Source: Streptococcus sp. 29896 (GTDB taxonomy: Bacteria > Bacillota > Bacilli > Lactobacillales > Streptococcaceae). From it: DNA of 64,000 nt. Shown here piece by piece: positions 9,496 through 16,587 of the stretch. The position numbers and the translations under genes were made by a program. The DNA lies in the NCBI RefSeq assembly GCF_032594915.1, contig NZ_CP118733.1:806001-870000 (forward strand), written 5' to 3'. The first letter of the stretch is position 1. Each line of letters opens with the position of its first letter. Under the pieces are notes generated by a model. The model was not told where the DNA came from and did no database searches. It worked only from the letters and a program-made list of their open reading frames with translations.

Positions 9496-9578
9496 CAGCC
9501 CGAGCCTGAAAATTCAAAAGCGAGGAAGTCTGGGGATAGACTGTATCAGCCCGAGCCTAAAAAGTCGAGAGCGAAGAG
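9475..9578 (+). repeat. Degenerate copy of the lepA-downstream repeat
   Basis: CAGCCCGAGCCT occurs twice here, with an AGTCT..AGACT hairpin and AAAGCGAGG-like words between the copies, in the same order as in the 105-bp units at 3110-3372. The rest of the gap up to 9656 holds the ribosome site of the next small gene and nothing else I can identify. Confidence 0.6.
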
Positions 9579-9656
9579 ACAGTTTGTTCGGAATCAAAGG
9601 CTGATAAATAGTCAAGTAGCATTTAAATTCAATGCATCAAAAAATTGGAGGTCTTT

Positions 9657-9818
9657 ATGGGTGATAAGCCGATATCCTTCAAGGATAAGGATGGAAATTT
9701 TGTTTCGGCAGCAGATGTTTGGAATGCTGAAAAATTAGAAGAATTGTTCAACAAGCTCAATCCCAATCGGAAATTGCGATTGGAGCGTGAGCGGTTGGCA
9801 AAAGAAAATGCAGAATAA
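9657..9818 (+). CDS. Small conserved hypothetical protein (53 aa)
   Basis: This 53-residue acidic-then-basic protein begins MGDKPISFKDKDGNFVSAAD and ends in a helical segment rich in Arg, Glu and Leu. TTGGAGG lies 5 bp before the ATG, and a clean terminator follows the stop, which supports a real gene. I recall similar short proteins next to obg in other streptococci, but no function is known. Confidence 0.7.
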   Translation: MGDKPISFKDKDGNFVSAADVWNAEKLEELFNKLNPNRKLRLERERLAKENAE

Positions 9819-9820
9819 GT

Positions 9821-9850
9821 AAAATCGGACCAATTCTGGTCCGATTTTTT
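9821..9850 (+). terminator. Terminator after the 53-aa gene
   Basis: AAAATCGGACCA..TGGTCCGATTTTTT is a near-perfect hairpin with a T run. Confidence 0.85.
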
Positions 9851-9888
9851 CATTTTTACAGTAAAAGGAATCGTTTTTCCCGTATTTA

Positions 9889-9897
9889 TGCTATAAT
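9889..9897 (+). promoter_or_regulatory. Extended -10 promoter upstream of a small gene
   Basis: TGCTATAAT is followed after 7 nt by an in-frame ATG at 9905, and after a further 24 nt by a second ATG (9929) with a strong ribosome site. Both leaderless and leadered initiation are possible from this promoter. Confidence 0.55.
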
Positions 9898-9928
9898 GCT
9901 AGCAATGAGTGTGGAAAGGAGTCCTAGG

Positions 9929-10054
9929 ATGGATGCAAATCAGTTAGAGTTTGTTGACCGCTTGTTAGCGACAAATATGACGGATGAGGAAATTGCGCCA
10001 TTTCTTTCTGTCAAGGAAGATGAGGTAGCAGCCCTACGTCAAGAGATTGTTTAG
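9929..10054 (+). CDS. Small conserved hypothetical protein (41 aa, or 49 aa from an upstream start)
   Basis: From the ATG at 9929 this encodes 41 residues, MDANQLEFVDRLLATNMTDE onward, predicted as two short helices. The end resembles a helix-turn-helix fragment (DEEIAPFLSVKEDEVAALRQ). AAAGGAG lies 7 bp before this ATG. An in-frame ATG at 9905, 7 nt after an extended -10, would add 8 residues if the mRNA is also read as leaderless. A terminator follows. The function is unknown. Confidence 0.65.
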   Translation: MDANQLEFVDRLLATNMTDEEIAPFLSVKEDEVAALRQEIV

Positions 10055-10060
10055 TTATTC

Positions 10061-10085
10061 AAGAGGCCGTGAGGTCTCTTTTTTA
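10061..10085 (+). terminator. Terminator after the 41-aa gene
   Basis: AAGAGGCC-gtga-GGTCTCTTTTTT forms a hairpin with a T run; it overlaps the stop codon of the opposing ABC-F gene. Confidence 0.75.
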
Positions 10086-11606
10086 TAGTTCAATTTGGTG
10101 CAATCCAAGAGGTGACAGTTGGTAAATAGTGTGACACACTTCTTGCAAGAAAAGACGGTCATGAGAGACACAAATCAGTCCACCAGGATAATCAGAAAAT
10201 AATTGTCGGATTCTTGGCTGTGATGTAGGGGAAAAGTTGCGGGTGGGTTCGTCTAACAGTAGGAAATTTGTTTGGTCCAAGGCCATTTTTAGCAAGAGGA
10301 GTTTTGCTTTTTGACCGCCAGATAGATGGTGAATAGCATGGTGGACTTCTTGTCGAGTAAATTGCAAACTGGCTAGCCTGCTAAGGACAAGATGATGCCT
10401 ATCTTGGTCTCCGCTCGGATTTAAAAAAGCTAGGGGAGTTTGATCAGAATCAAGTAAGTGATGGTAGTCTTGCGGCATGTAGCCAATTTTTAGTTCAGGT
10501 GTGCTGATTTTGGACAAGATAGCTTGAATGAGACTAGATTTGCCAATACCATTGGGACCAATAATACCGATTTTCTCTTGTCCTCTGACCAGAAGATTGA
10601 CTGGTTCTGTTAGAACATGATTTCCTTGTTTGAGCTGGAAATAATCCAGTATGACAATCTTTTTTTGCGCTGGAAGTGGTTGGATACAAGAGAAATCAAG
10701 TTCTAGACCATCTTCGCAGTAGGGAATTGGGGTCAGATTTTCTTTCATTTTCTCAAAGCGTTTTTCACGTGATAAAACATTTTTCATCTTTTTAGCAATT
10801 AATCGTCCCATTGTGGCATCGTGTGTTGCCAACAAGGTATGGCGGACCTGGGCTTTTTGGCGCAAATGCTTGGTCATGGTCTTATCAAACACCTTGCGGT
10901 CGTTTCTTGCTTGGTGGACCTGTTTTTGATAAGCCTGTTCTCGCTCGATACGGTAGGTTTGGTAGTCGGCAGTTTGAACACTGGTTTGTGCTAGGCTTTT
11001 CTTTTTTACAGATTCGAGGTGAATGATTTTATTAGCTGTGTGTGCCAGTAGCCATTCGTCATGAGATACAAATAGGATAGTTTTAGGGCTTGTCGCGATA
11101 TAGTTTTCCAACCATAGTAGGGTATCTATATCTAAATCGTTGGATGGCTCATCCAAAAAGAGAATTTGACTATCTTGGGCTAGTATCTTGATGAGTTGGA
11201 CTTTTAATTTTTCGCCACCGGATAGGCTTGAGAGCTCTTGGTCGCTGGCAAAGCGTTGACTGTCAAATGCTAGTTGGTCTGCTAATGTATAAAGAACTTG
11301 ATAGTCTAGATTCAGGTCTGGATCACCAAAGAAGAAGTCACATAAGGTCTGCTCTGCTTTTTCCACAGAAAGACTTTGAGGAAGATAGGCGTAGGAAGAG
11401 TAGTCGCGGAGGACCTCTCCTTCAAAGTGGAGGAAGTCTTGAACAAGCTTTGGATCCATGATGAGCTTGAGTAGGCTGGATTTTCCGTTGCCTTCTTCGC
11501 CAATAATGGCAACCTTGTCACCGGTTTGAATGGAAATAGAAAGGTTGTTGACTAGGGGACGGAAGTCCTTTTGATGGTTGATGGTGAGGTTTTTGATTTG
11601 TATCAT
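10083..11606 (-). CDS. ABC-F family ATPase (ribosome protection or translation factor type)
   Basis: This 507-residue protein has two ABC ATPase domains in one chain and no membrane segments. Domain 1 has Walker A GEEGNGKS (36-43), signature LSGGE (128-132) and Walker B ILFLDEPSNDLD (148-159). A long charged linker (about 200-290) is the part that reaches into the ribosome in this family. Domain 2 has GPNGIGKSS, LSGGQ and LLLDEPTRNFSP. The DEPTRNFSP form, in place of DEPTNHLD, is one I associate with antibiotic-resistance ABC-F proteins of the Lsa/Vga type. The leader (11605-11824) is built like a drug-sensing attenuator, which supports an antibiotic-protection role; the substrate cannot be told from sequence. 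Confidence 0.85.
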   Translation of the reverse strand: MIQIKNLTINHQKDFRPLVNNLSISIQTGDKVAIIGEEGNGKSSLLKLIMDPKLVQDFLHFEGEVLRDYSSYAYLPQSLSVEKAEQTLCDFFFGDPDLNLDYQVLYTLADQLAFDSQRFASDQELSSLSGGEKLKVQLIKILAQDSQILFLDEPSNDLDIDTLLWLENYIATSPKTILFVSHDEWLLAHTANKIIHLESVKKKSLAQTSVQTADYQTYRIEREQAYQKQVHQARNDRKVFDKTMTKHLRQKAQVRHTLLATHDATMGRLIAKKMKNVLSREKRFEKMKENLTPIPYCEDGLELDFSCIQPLPAQKKIVILDYFQLKQGNHVLTEPVNLLVRGQEKIGIIGPNGIGKSSLIQAILSKISTPELKIGYMPQDYHHLLDSDQTPLAFLNPSGDQDRHHLVLSRLASLQFTRQEVHHAIHHLSGGQKAKLLLLKMALDQTNFLLLDEPTRNFSPTSQPRIRQLFSDYPGGLICVSHDRLFLQEVCHTIYQLSPLGLHQIEL

Positions 11607-11623
11607 AGGGTCTCCTTTTCATG

Positions 11624-11652
11624 AAAAAACACACTACCTATTTAGTAGTGTG
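11624..11652 (-). terminator. Leader terminator of the ABC-F gene
   Basis: On the minus strand CACACTAC-(loop)-GTAGTGTG is followed by TTTTTT, 18 bp before the ABC-F start codon. It is a perfect 8-bp stem placed inside the leader, as expected for transcription attenuation. Confidence 0.85.
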
Positions 11653-11746
11653 CCAAAACCTGCTCAAAAAGACCCTATTCTTAGAATAGAGAAAACAGAA
11701 AATGGACGCAAGAAAACTACTAAATAAGTACTCAACTTAAAAGTGT

Positions 11747-11764
11747 TTACTTGTTACTGTCCAT
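11747..11764 (-). CDS. Leader peptide MDSNK of the ABC-F attenuator
   Basis: The codons are ATG GAC AGT AAC AAG TAA. GAGG and AAGGAG ribosome-binding sequences lie just upstream (about 11767-11779 on the minus strand). It is the first open frame after the predicted transcription start near 11789. Its start region can be masked by downstream leader sequence. Very short leader peptides of this kind precede macrolide, lincosamide and pleuromutilin resistance genes; that this one senses such a drug is inference. Confidence 0.55.
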   Translation of the reverse strand: MDSNK

Positions 11765-11824
11765 TTCTCCTTACCTCACTTTGTGTATTTTTTTCAGTAT
11801 AGCATCCTATTTGGGGCTTGTCAA

Positions 11825-12000
11825 TCTTTCGGTGACTTGAAAAGGAAAGAAGTGATCAAGTTTTGTCATTTTTTTGATTCAAAATAGGAATGATTTGCAA
11901 AAATAAGAACTTTCCCTTGCACAAGTTGCTTGTCTTTGAGGTATAATAGGAGGAGCTATTTTTGACTGATTTGTTAAAAAGTAGCTTAAAATAGAAGGAA
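11825..12000 (+). promoter_or_regulatory. lctP upstream region
   Basis: TATAAT at 11942-11947 is the likely -10 (the -35 is poor). It is followed by an inverted repeat, AGCTATTTTT..AAAAAGTAGCT (about 11954-11986), between the -10 and the start codon. That position is suitable for an operator or an mRNA hairpin controlling lctP. Confidence 0.45.
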
Positions 12001-13584
12001 ATGAAAAATAGTATGGATATTTTATTGAGTGTTTTCCCCATTGTTCTCTTGATTTTCTTGATGATCAAAATGCGGGTTCCGGCCAATTATGCTCTTCCTG
12101 GCATAGCTGCTTTTGTGTATCTTATTTTGTTGGTCTATTTTAAGACGGATTTTACTCTTCTGAATTCTGGTTTGGTAACAGGATTTTGGGCGACCTTAAC
12201 ACCCATTACGGTTATCATGGGGGCGGTTCTTTTCAACAATTTCCAACAGCAAACAGGTAACCAAGCGGTCATCAATCGCTGGATGTCTAGTTTGACACCC
12301 AATCCCGTTGCCCAGATGATGATTATCGGCTATGCCTTTGCTTTCATGATTGAAGGGGCTTCTGGTTTTGGTACGCCTGCTGCAATCGCGGCACCGATTT
12401 TGATTGCGCTTGGTTTTGAACCAATCAAGGTGGTACTTGCTGTATTGATTTTTAATTCGATTCCTGTCTCCTTTGGAGCTGTCGGAACGCCGACTTGGTT
12501 TGGTTTTGGCTCCTTAGGCTTGACTGCTCAGCAGATTGGAGAATTGGGCTTAAAAGCAGCGATTGTTCACTTGATTGCAGGTTTTGTCGTTCCCTTGATT
12601 GCCCTTCGTTATGTTTTTTCTTGGGCACAAATCAAAGCCAATCTACTCTATGTGTACCTGACAGTTTTCGCCTGTGCCTTGCCAATGACCCTTTTAGCAA
12701 CTATCAACTATGAGTTTCCATCATTATTGGGAGGTGCAATTGGTTTTATAATCTCAATCTGGTTGGCTAAGAAAAAAATTGGTTTAGAAAAGACAGGAAA
12801 GGAGAGTGTCCCAGCGGATCCTGTTGCCATAAAAGAACTCTTTATGGCTCTCTTACCTTTGATTAGTTTGGTGCTTATCTTGGTGGTAACTCGGGTTCCA
12901 CAATTAGGGATCAAAGCCCTAATGCGAACCGATGCGGTTTGGTTTAAAGCAAACCTAGGCTTTGCTGACTTAGAGGTTACCAAAGCCTTGAAATTTACCT
13001 TAGCAAATGTTTTTGGAACGAGTTCTAGTGAATCCTACGAGTTACTCTATGCCCCTGCCTTTATTCCTTTCTTTGTGATTGTATTTGCCTTGTCTGGATT
13101 TTACCCAAGTATGAAGGGGAAAGTTTGGAAGATGATTGCCGAGACTAGTCAGCAAATGATTGTTCCATTCTTCTCGCTACTAGGTGGTGTAACCATGGTG
13201 AAATTTATGTTGCTAAATGGTGATCAGTCAATGGTATCCATTATCGGGATGTCCTTGGCAGCAGCAACTGGTCCATTCTGGGGACTCTTTGCTTCTTATT
13301 TGGGAGCAATCGGAGCCTTTTTCTCAGGATCAGCAACAATTTCCAACTTGATTTTCGGTGGAGTCCAGCAATCCATTGCTACGCAAACTGGTCTGAACAT
13401 GACCAGTATCTTGGCCATGCAGTCAGTTGGTGGAGCCATGGGAAATATGACCTGCGTGAACAATATTATCGCTGCTTCATCAGTTTCCGGTGTCCGTCGT
13501 AAGGAAGGCTACATTATGCAGAAAACAGCAGTCCCTATGTTTATTTATGGAATTATTGCTGCTTTAGTTGGATTATTTTTATAA
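12001..13584 (+). CDS. lctP: L-lactate permease
   Basis: This 527-residue polytopic membrane protein has about 12-14 hydrophobic segments and the conserved lactate permease stretches MIEGASGFGTPAAIAAPILI and GAFFSGSATISNLIFG. It moves lactate across the membrane with protons. The start is uncertain: the ATG at 12001 follows AGAAGGAA with only 2 nt spacing, whereas the in-frame ATG at 12013 (MDILLSVFP) has about 14 nt; I keep the longer form. A GCTGGGCTCAAGCCCAG hairpin and then a 137-bp repeat with a terminator follow the gene. Confidence 0.93.
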   Translation: MKNSMDILLSVFPIVLLIFLMIKMRVPANYALPGIAAFVYLILLVYFKTDFTLLNSGLVTGFWATLTPITVIMGAVLFNNFQQQTGNQAVINRWMSSLTPNPVAQMMIIGYAFAFMIEGASGFGTPAAIAAPILIALGFEPIKVVLAVLIFNSIPVSFGAVGTPTWFGFGSLGLTAQQIGELGLKAAIVHLIAGFVVPLIALRYVFSWAQIKANLLYVYLTVFACALPMTLLATINYEFPSLLGGAIGFIISIWLAKKKIGLEKTGKESVPADPVAIKELFMALLPLISLVLILVVTRVPQLGIKALMRTDAVWFKANLGFADLEVTKALKFTLANVFGTSSSESYELLYAPAFIPFFVIVFALSGFYPSMKGKVWKMIAETSQQMIVPFFSLLGGVTMVKFMLLNGDQSMVSIIGMSLAAATGPFWGLFASYLGAIGAFFSGSATISNLIFGGVQQSIATQTGLNMTSILAMQSVGGAMGNMTCVNNIIAASSVSGVRRKEGYIMQKTAVPMFIYGIIAALVGLFL

Positions 13585-13630
13585 CACAAGAAGAGGCTGG
13601 GCTCAAGCCCAGATCCACTACCCAGAGTTC

Positions 13631-13767
13631 GTGTCAACATCTCAGCGCAGTGGTTGATTGGCAGATTTATTCGTGTTTTACACTCCAAATCTGACCTAAT
13701 CAACTGTGCGGGGGTGGGAAGACGAACTCTTTTTTAGACTAGTCGAGTTCTTTCCCACTCCCTTTTT
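13631..13767 (+). repeat. 137-bp dispersed repeat, copy 2
   Basis: This copy is nearly identical to 1054-1190, with the same length and orientation. The right-hand hairpin (GGGTGGGAA..GAACTC / GAGTTC..TTCCCACTCCC) is followed by TTTTT and can terminate lctP transcription. The left hairpin (GTTGATT..CAGATTT / AAATCTG..AATCAAC) is also kept. The base changes sit mainly in the loop of the right hairpin. Confidence 0.8.
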
Positions 13768-13822
13768 GGATGTTTGCATTACTAGACGAATTGGAATGGT
13801 TATTCCCATCTGTTCAAATTTC

Positions 13823-13831
13823 TGATATAAT
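13823..13831 (+). promoter_or_regulatory. Extended -10 promoter of the GNAT gene
   Basis: TGATATAAT lies 34 bp before the ATG at 13866. The ribosome site AAGGAGA at 13855-13861 shows that this transcript has a normal leader. Confidence 0.55.
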
Positions 13832-13865
13832 TGACCTATCGAGATGGACTAGTAAGGAGATATTC

Positions 13866-14357
13866 ATGGCGATTGAAGGAGTAGAGCAGGCGGCAATATT
13901 AGAAATTGATAATCAGATTCGACTTCGTAGATATGATGGATATCATGATTTTGCTTTGATATGGCATCAAGATTTGGAATTGGTCTGGCTTGTTGATGGC
14001 GATAAAGAACCCTATAGTCATGATTTGCTCAATCGGATGTATGACTATTTATCGAAAAATGGGGAATGCTATTTTATTGAAATTCTTGAAAATGGTCAGT
14101 TTCTTCCTATAGGTGATGTAACCTTGTTTCGAGATGATTTTGCTATTGCCATTGGAGATAGGCGTTATTGGAAAAAAGGGATTGGGACCAAGGTATTACA
14201 AAGAATGATCGAGCGTGCAAGGGAAGTGGGGCTTGAGGAAATACTTGTAGAAGAAATATATGACTGGAATACGGGCTCTCGTAAACTATTTGAGAAATGT
14301 GGCTTTGAAGTTGTTGAAAAGACAAAGAAAGGTTGGTCCTATAAAAAGAATTTATAA
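13866..14357 (+). CDS. GNAT-family N-acetyltransferase
   Basis: This 163-residue protein has the acetyl-CoA-binding pattern of GNAT enzymes: a WKKGIGTKVLQRMIERA segment like the R/Q-x-x-G-x-G/A loop, followed by LVEEIYDWNTGSRKLFEKCGF, the usual final strand-helix. The substrate is unknown. An in-frame ATG at 13770 exists, but AAGGAGA 4-5 bp before 13866 and a promoter between the two favour the shorter form. It is transcribed towards glnQ, and the shared terminator between them has been split by IS copy 1. Confidence 0.8.
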   Translation: MAIEGVEQAAILEIDNQIRLRRYDGYHDFALIWHQDLELVWLVDGDKEPYSHDLLNRMYDYLSKNGECYFIEILENGQFLPIGDVTLFRDDFAIAIGDRRYWKKGIGTKVLQRMIERAREVGLEEILVEEIYDWNTGSRKLFEKCGFEVVEKTKKGWSYKKNL

Positions 14358-14375
14358 ATTATTGTGAGATGCAAA

Positions 14376-14387
14376 AAAAGCCTTGAC
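14376..14387. terminator. Left arm of a terminator hairpin split by IS copy 1
   Basis: AAAAGCCTTGAC here pairs with GTCAAAGGCTTTT at 15827-15839 (one bulged base). Without the IS the two arms enclose a 5-nt loop, TGTTA. A-runs on the left and T-runs on the right make it a bidirectional terminator for the GNAT gene and glnQ. Confidence 0.75.
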
Positions 14388-14446
14388 TGTTATGAACTGC
14401 ACCCCAAAAGTTAGACACAAAATCTAACGATTGGGGTGTTTTTCTT

Positions 14447-14983
14447 ATGAAATTAAGTTATGAAGATAAACTAGAAATATATGAGCTGAGAAAGAGTGGC
14501 GTGTCGTGGGTCAACCTTAGCCAGATATACAAGGTCACTATTGCCAATCTCACATACATGATAAAACTCATGGATCGATATGGCGTGGAAAGCGTTGAAA
14601 AAGGTAAAAATAGGTATTATTCACCTGAATTAAAGCAAGAAATAATGGATAAGGTCTTGATTCATGGGTGTTCTCAACTCTCAGTTTCCCTTGATTATGC
14701 CTTGCCAAATCGAGGAATGCTTCCCAATTGGATAGCACAATACAAGAAAAACGGGTATACTATTCTTGAAAAACCAAGAGGGAGACCGAGCAAGATGGGA
14801 CGTAAACGCAAGAAAACCTGGGAAGAGATGACGGAATTAGAGCGCCTTCAAGAGGAAAATGAACGTCTTCGAACTGAGGTGGCCTTCCTAAAAAAGTTGA
14901 GAGAACTTCGCTTGAGGGACGAAACACTAGTGCGCGAACAGCAGAAACAATTAGAGATATGGTCCAAGGAGGATTCCGACTAG
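14447..14983 (+). CDS. IS3-family transposase OrfA (copy 1)
   Basis: This 178-residue protein has an N-terminal helix-turn-helix region ([20 protein letters not shown]) that should bind the IS ends. A basic segment follows ([13 protein letters not shown]), then a leucine-zipper-like coiled coil ([21 protein letters not shown]), as in OrfA of the IS150 group. A slippery heptamer A-AAA-AAG lies in frame at 14890-14896; a -1 shift there opens directly into orfB without a stop, giving the OrfAB transposase. No strong ribosome site precedes the ATG; the GGGGTG upstream is part of the left-end hairpin. Confidence 0.93.
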   Translation: MKLSYEDKLEIYELRKSGVSWVNLSQIYKVTIANLTYMIKLMDRYGVESVEKGKNRYYSPELKQEIMDKVLIHGCSQLSVSLDYALPNRGMLPNWIAQYKKNGYTILEKPRGRPSKMGRKRKKTWEEMTELERLQEENERLRTEVAFLKKLRELRLRDETLVREQQKQLEIWSKEDSD

Positions 14984-15792
14984 ACCTCCTACTTGCGACA
15001 GCTAAAATGCCTCGCTCAACTTATTATTATCAAGTCAAGCAACTGGAGAAACCCGACAAGAACAAAGCCATTAAGGCTGAAATTCAAGCCATTTATGATG
15101 ACCATAAAGGTAATTACGGCTATCGTCGGATTTATTTAGAACTCAGAAATCGAGGTTTCTTCATCAACCACAAAAAGGTGCAGCGCTTGATGACAGTCAT
15201 GGGCTTAGCGGCTCGTATTCGTCGTAAGCGCAAGTATGCTTCTTACAAAGGTGAGTTGGGTAAGAAGGCTGATAATCTGATTAAACGTCAGTTTGAGGGA
15301 TCTAAGCCTTATGAAAAATGTTATACCGATGTGACGGAGTTTGCTTTGCCTGAAGGGAAACTCTACTTATCGCCTGTTCTTGACGGCTATAATAGTGAGA
15401 TTATTGATTTTACCCTGTCTCGGTCACCTGACTTGAAACAGGTTCAAACCATGCTTGCGAAGGCTTTTCCAGCAGATTTATACAGTGGGACTATTCTCCA
15501 CAGCGATCAAGGTTGGCAATACCAGCACCAGTCTTACCATTACTTTTTGGAAACCAAAGGCATTCGACCATCCATGTCCCGCAAAGGGAATAGCCCAGAT
15601 AATGGGATGATGGAGTCTTTCTTTGGCATTCTCAAATCTGAAATGTTTTATGGACTCGAGACATCTTATCAATCACTTGATGAGCTTGAAGAAGCTATTA
15701 CAGATTATATTTTTTACTACAACAACAAACGAATAAAAGCAAAATTAAAAGGACTTAGTCCTGTCCAATACAGAACTAAATCCTTTCAATAA
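14959..15792 (+). CDS. IS3-family transposase OrfB, DDE integrase (copy 1)
   Basis: This 277-residue frame overlaps orfA by 25 nt in the -1 frame. It has an HTH_21-type region ([20 protein letters not shown]) and an rve integrase core with the DDE triad: CYTDVTEF (first Asp), [10 protein letters not shown] (second Asp) and [13 protein letters not shown] (Glu). The ATG at 14959 may be used alone, but the active enzyme is expected to be the frameshifted OrfAB fusion. It appears functional. Confidence 0.95.
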   Translation: MVQGGFRLDLLLATAKMPRSTYYYQVKQLEKPDKNKAIKAEIQAIYDDHKGNYGYRRIYLELRNRGFFINHKKVQRLMTVMGLAARIRRKRKYASYKGELGKKADNLIKRQFEGSKPYEKCYTDVTEFALPEGKLYLSPVLDGYNSEIIDFTLSRSPDLKQVQTMLAKAFPADLYSGTILHSDQGWQYQHQSYHYFLETKGIRPSMSRKGNSPDNGMMESFFGILKSEMFYGLETSYQSLDELEEAITDYIFYYNNKRIKAKLKGLSPVQYRTKSFQ

Positions 15793-15826
15793 TTATTTGT
15801 CCAACTTTTTGGGGGCAGTTCAGTTA

Positions 15827-15839
15827 GTCAAAGGCTTTT
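15827..15839. terminator. Right arm of the terminator hairpin split by IS copy 1
   Basis: GTCAAAGGCTTTT is the partner of 14376-14387. It lies immediately downstream (minus strand) of the glnQ stop at 15847. Confidence 0.75.
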
Positions 15840-15846
15840 CATATTT

Positions 15847-16587
15847 CTACACGTTCAAGACCTTATCAAGGAAGTCTTTTAGACGAGGATGTTGTGGGTT
15901 GTCAAAGATTTGCTCTGGTGTCCCATCTTCAAGGAACTCGCCGCCATCCGTAAAGATAACACGGTTAGCAACCTTGCGGGCGAAGCCCATCTCGTGTGTT
16001 ACGATCAACATGGTCATACCTTGTTCAGCCAAGTCTTTCATTACGTTAAGAACGTCTCCGACCATTTCAGGATCGAGGGCGGAAGTAGGCTCGTCAAAGA
16101 GCATGATGTCTGGATTCATTGCCAGGGCACGAGCGATGGCAACACGTTGCTTCTGACCACCAGATAGGCTGTCTGGCATAGCGTCACGCTTGTCTGCCAG
16201 ACCAACTTTTTCCAATAATTCCATACCGACTTTTTCAGCTTCTGCCTTGTCTAATATTTTATGCTCAACAGGAGCAAAAGTGATGTTGTCAAGGACTGTC
16301 ATATGAGGGAAAAGGTTGAAATGTTGAAATACCATTCCGACATTGGTACGGAAGGTGTCGACATCTGTTTTGGGGTCAGATAGGTCGAAGCCATCAACCG
16401 TCACTTGACCACTTGTGATTGTTTCCAACAAGTTCATAGTTCTTAAGAAGGTTGATTTACCAGAGCCGGAAGGACCGATGATGCAGACTACATCGCCTTC
16501 GTAGAATTTTGCTGAAATCCCTTTGAGGACCTCGTTGTCTCCATAACTCTTATGAAGGTCATGGACATTAATTTTCAATTCAGCCAT
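15847..16587 (-). CDS. glnQ: Amino-acid ABC transporter ATP-binding protein (GlnQ type)
   Basis: This 246-residue ATPase of the polar amino-acid uptake family has Walker [10 protein letters not shown], signature LSGGQ, Walker [15 protein letters not shown] and the His switch TH. It energises the permease encoded just upstream. AAGGAGG lies before the ATG, and its start overlaps the upstream stop codon by one base (TAATG), so the two are translationally coupled. Its natural terminator downstream is interrupted by IS copy 1. Confidence 0.93.
   Translation of the reverse strand: MAELKINVHDLHKSYGDNEVLKGISAKFYEGDVVCIIGPSGSGKSTFLRTMNLLETITSGQVTVDGFDLSDPKTDVDTFRTNVGMVFQHFNLFPHMTVLDNITFAPVEHKILDKAEAEKVGMELLEKVGLADKRDAMPDSLSGGQKQRVAIARALAMNPDIMLFDEPTSALDPEMVGDVLNVMKDLAEQGMTMLIVTHEMGFARKVANRVIFTDGGEFLEDGTPEQIFDNPQHPRLKDFLDKVLNV

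Larger units (their letters stand above)
11605..11824 (-). promoter_or_regulatory. Promoter and attenuator leader of the ABC-F gene
   Basis: The minus-strand promoter is TTGACA (11819-11824), a 17-bp spacer, then TATACT (11796-11801). The roughly 180-nt leader encodes a 5-codon peptide and then an intrinsic terminator (11624-11652) just before the gene. An 11-nt segment (11716-11726) is perfectly complementary to the 5' part of the terminator (11639-11649) and could act as antiterminator. A second segment (11697-11707) can pair with the leader-peptide start (11759-11768). A third (11670-11678) is complementary over 9 nt to the ABC-F start region (11605-11613). These alternatives suggest control by ribosome stalling on the leader peptide. 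Confidence 0.75.
14393..15822 (+). mobile_element. IS3-family insertion sequence, copy 1 (1430 bp)
   Basis: The ends are TGAACTGCACCCCAAAAGTT on the left and the inverted form TGAACTGCCCCCAAAAAGTT on the right. A 4-bp target duplication, GTTA (14389-14392 and 15823-15826), flanks it. Two overlapping genes in a -1 relationship encode the transposase, as in the IS150 group; size and organisation recall IS861. It is intact and differs from copies 2 and 3 by single bases. The left end also forms a terminator-like hairpin (CACCCC..TTAGA / TCTAA..GGGGTGTTTTT) just before the first gene. Confidence 0.95.

Noticed and set aside
9905..9928. Leaderless start of the small gene at 9905
   Set aside because: The ATG is 7 nt after an extended -10, but the in-frame ATG at 9929 has a strong AAAGGAG, so I left it out of the six firm leaderless cases.
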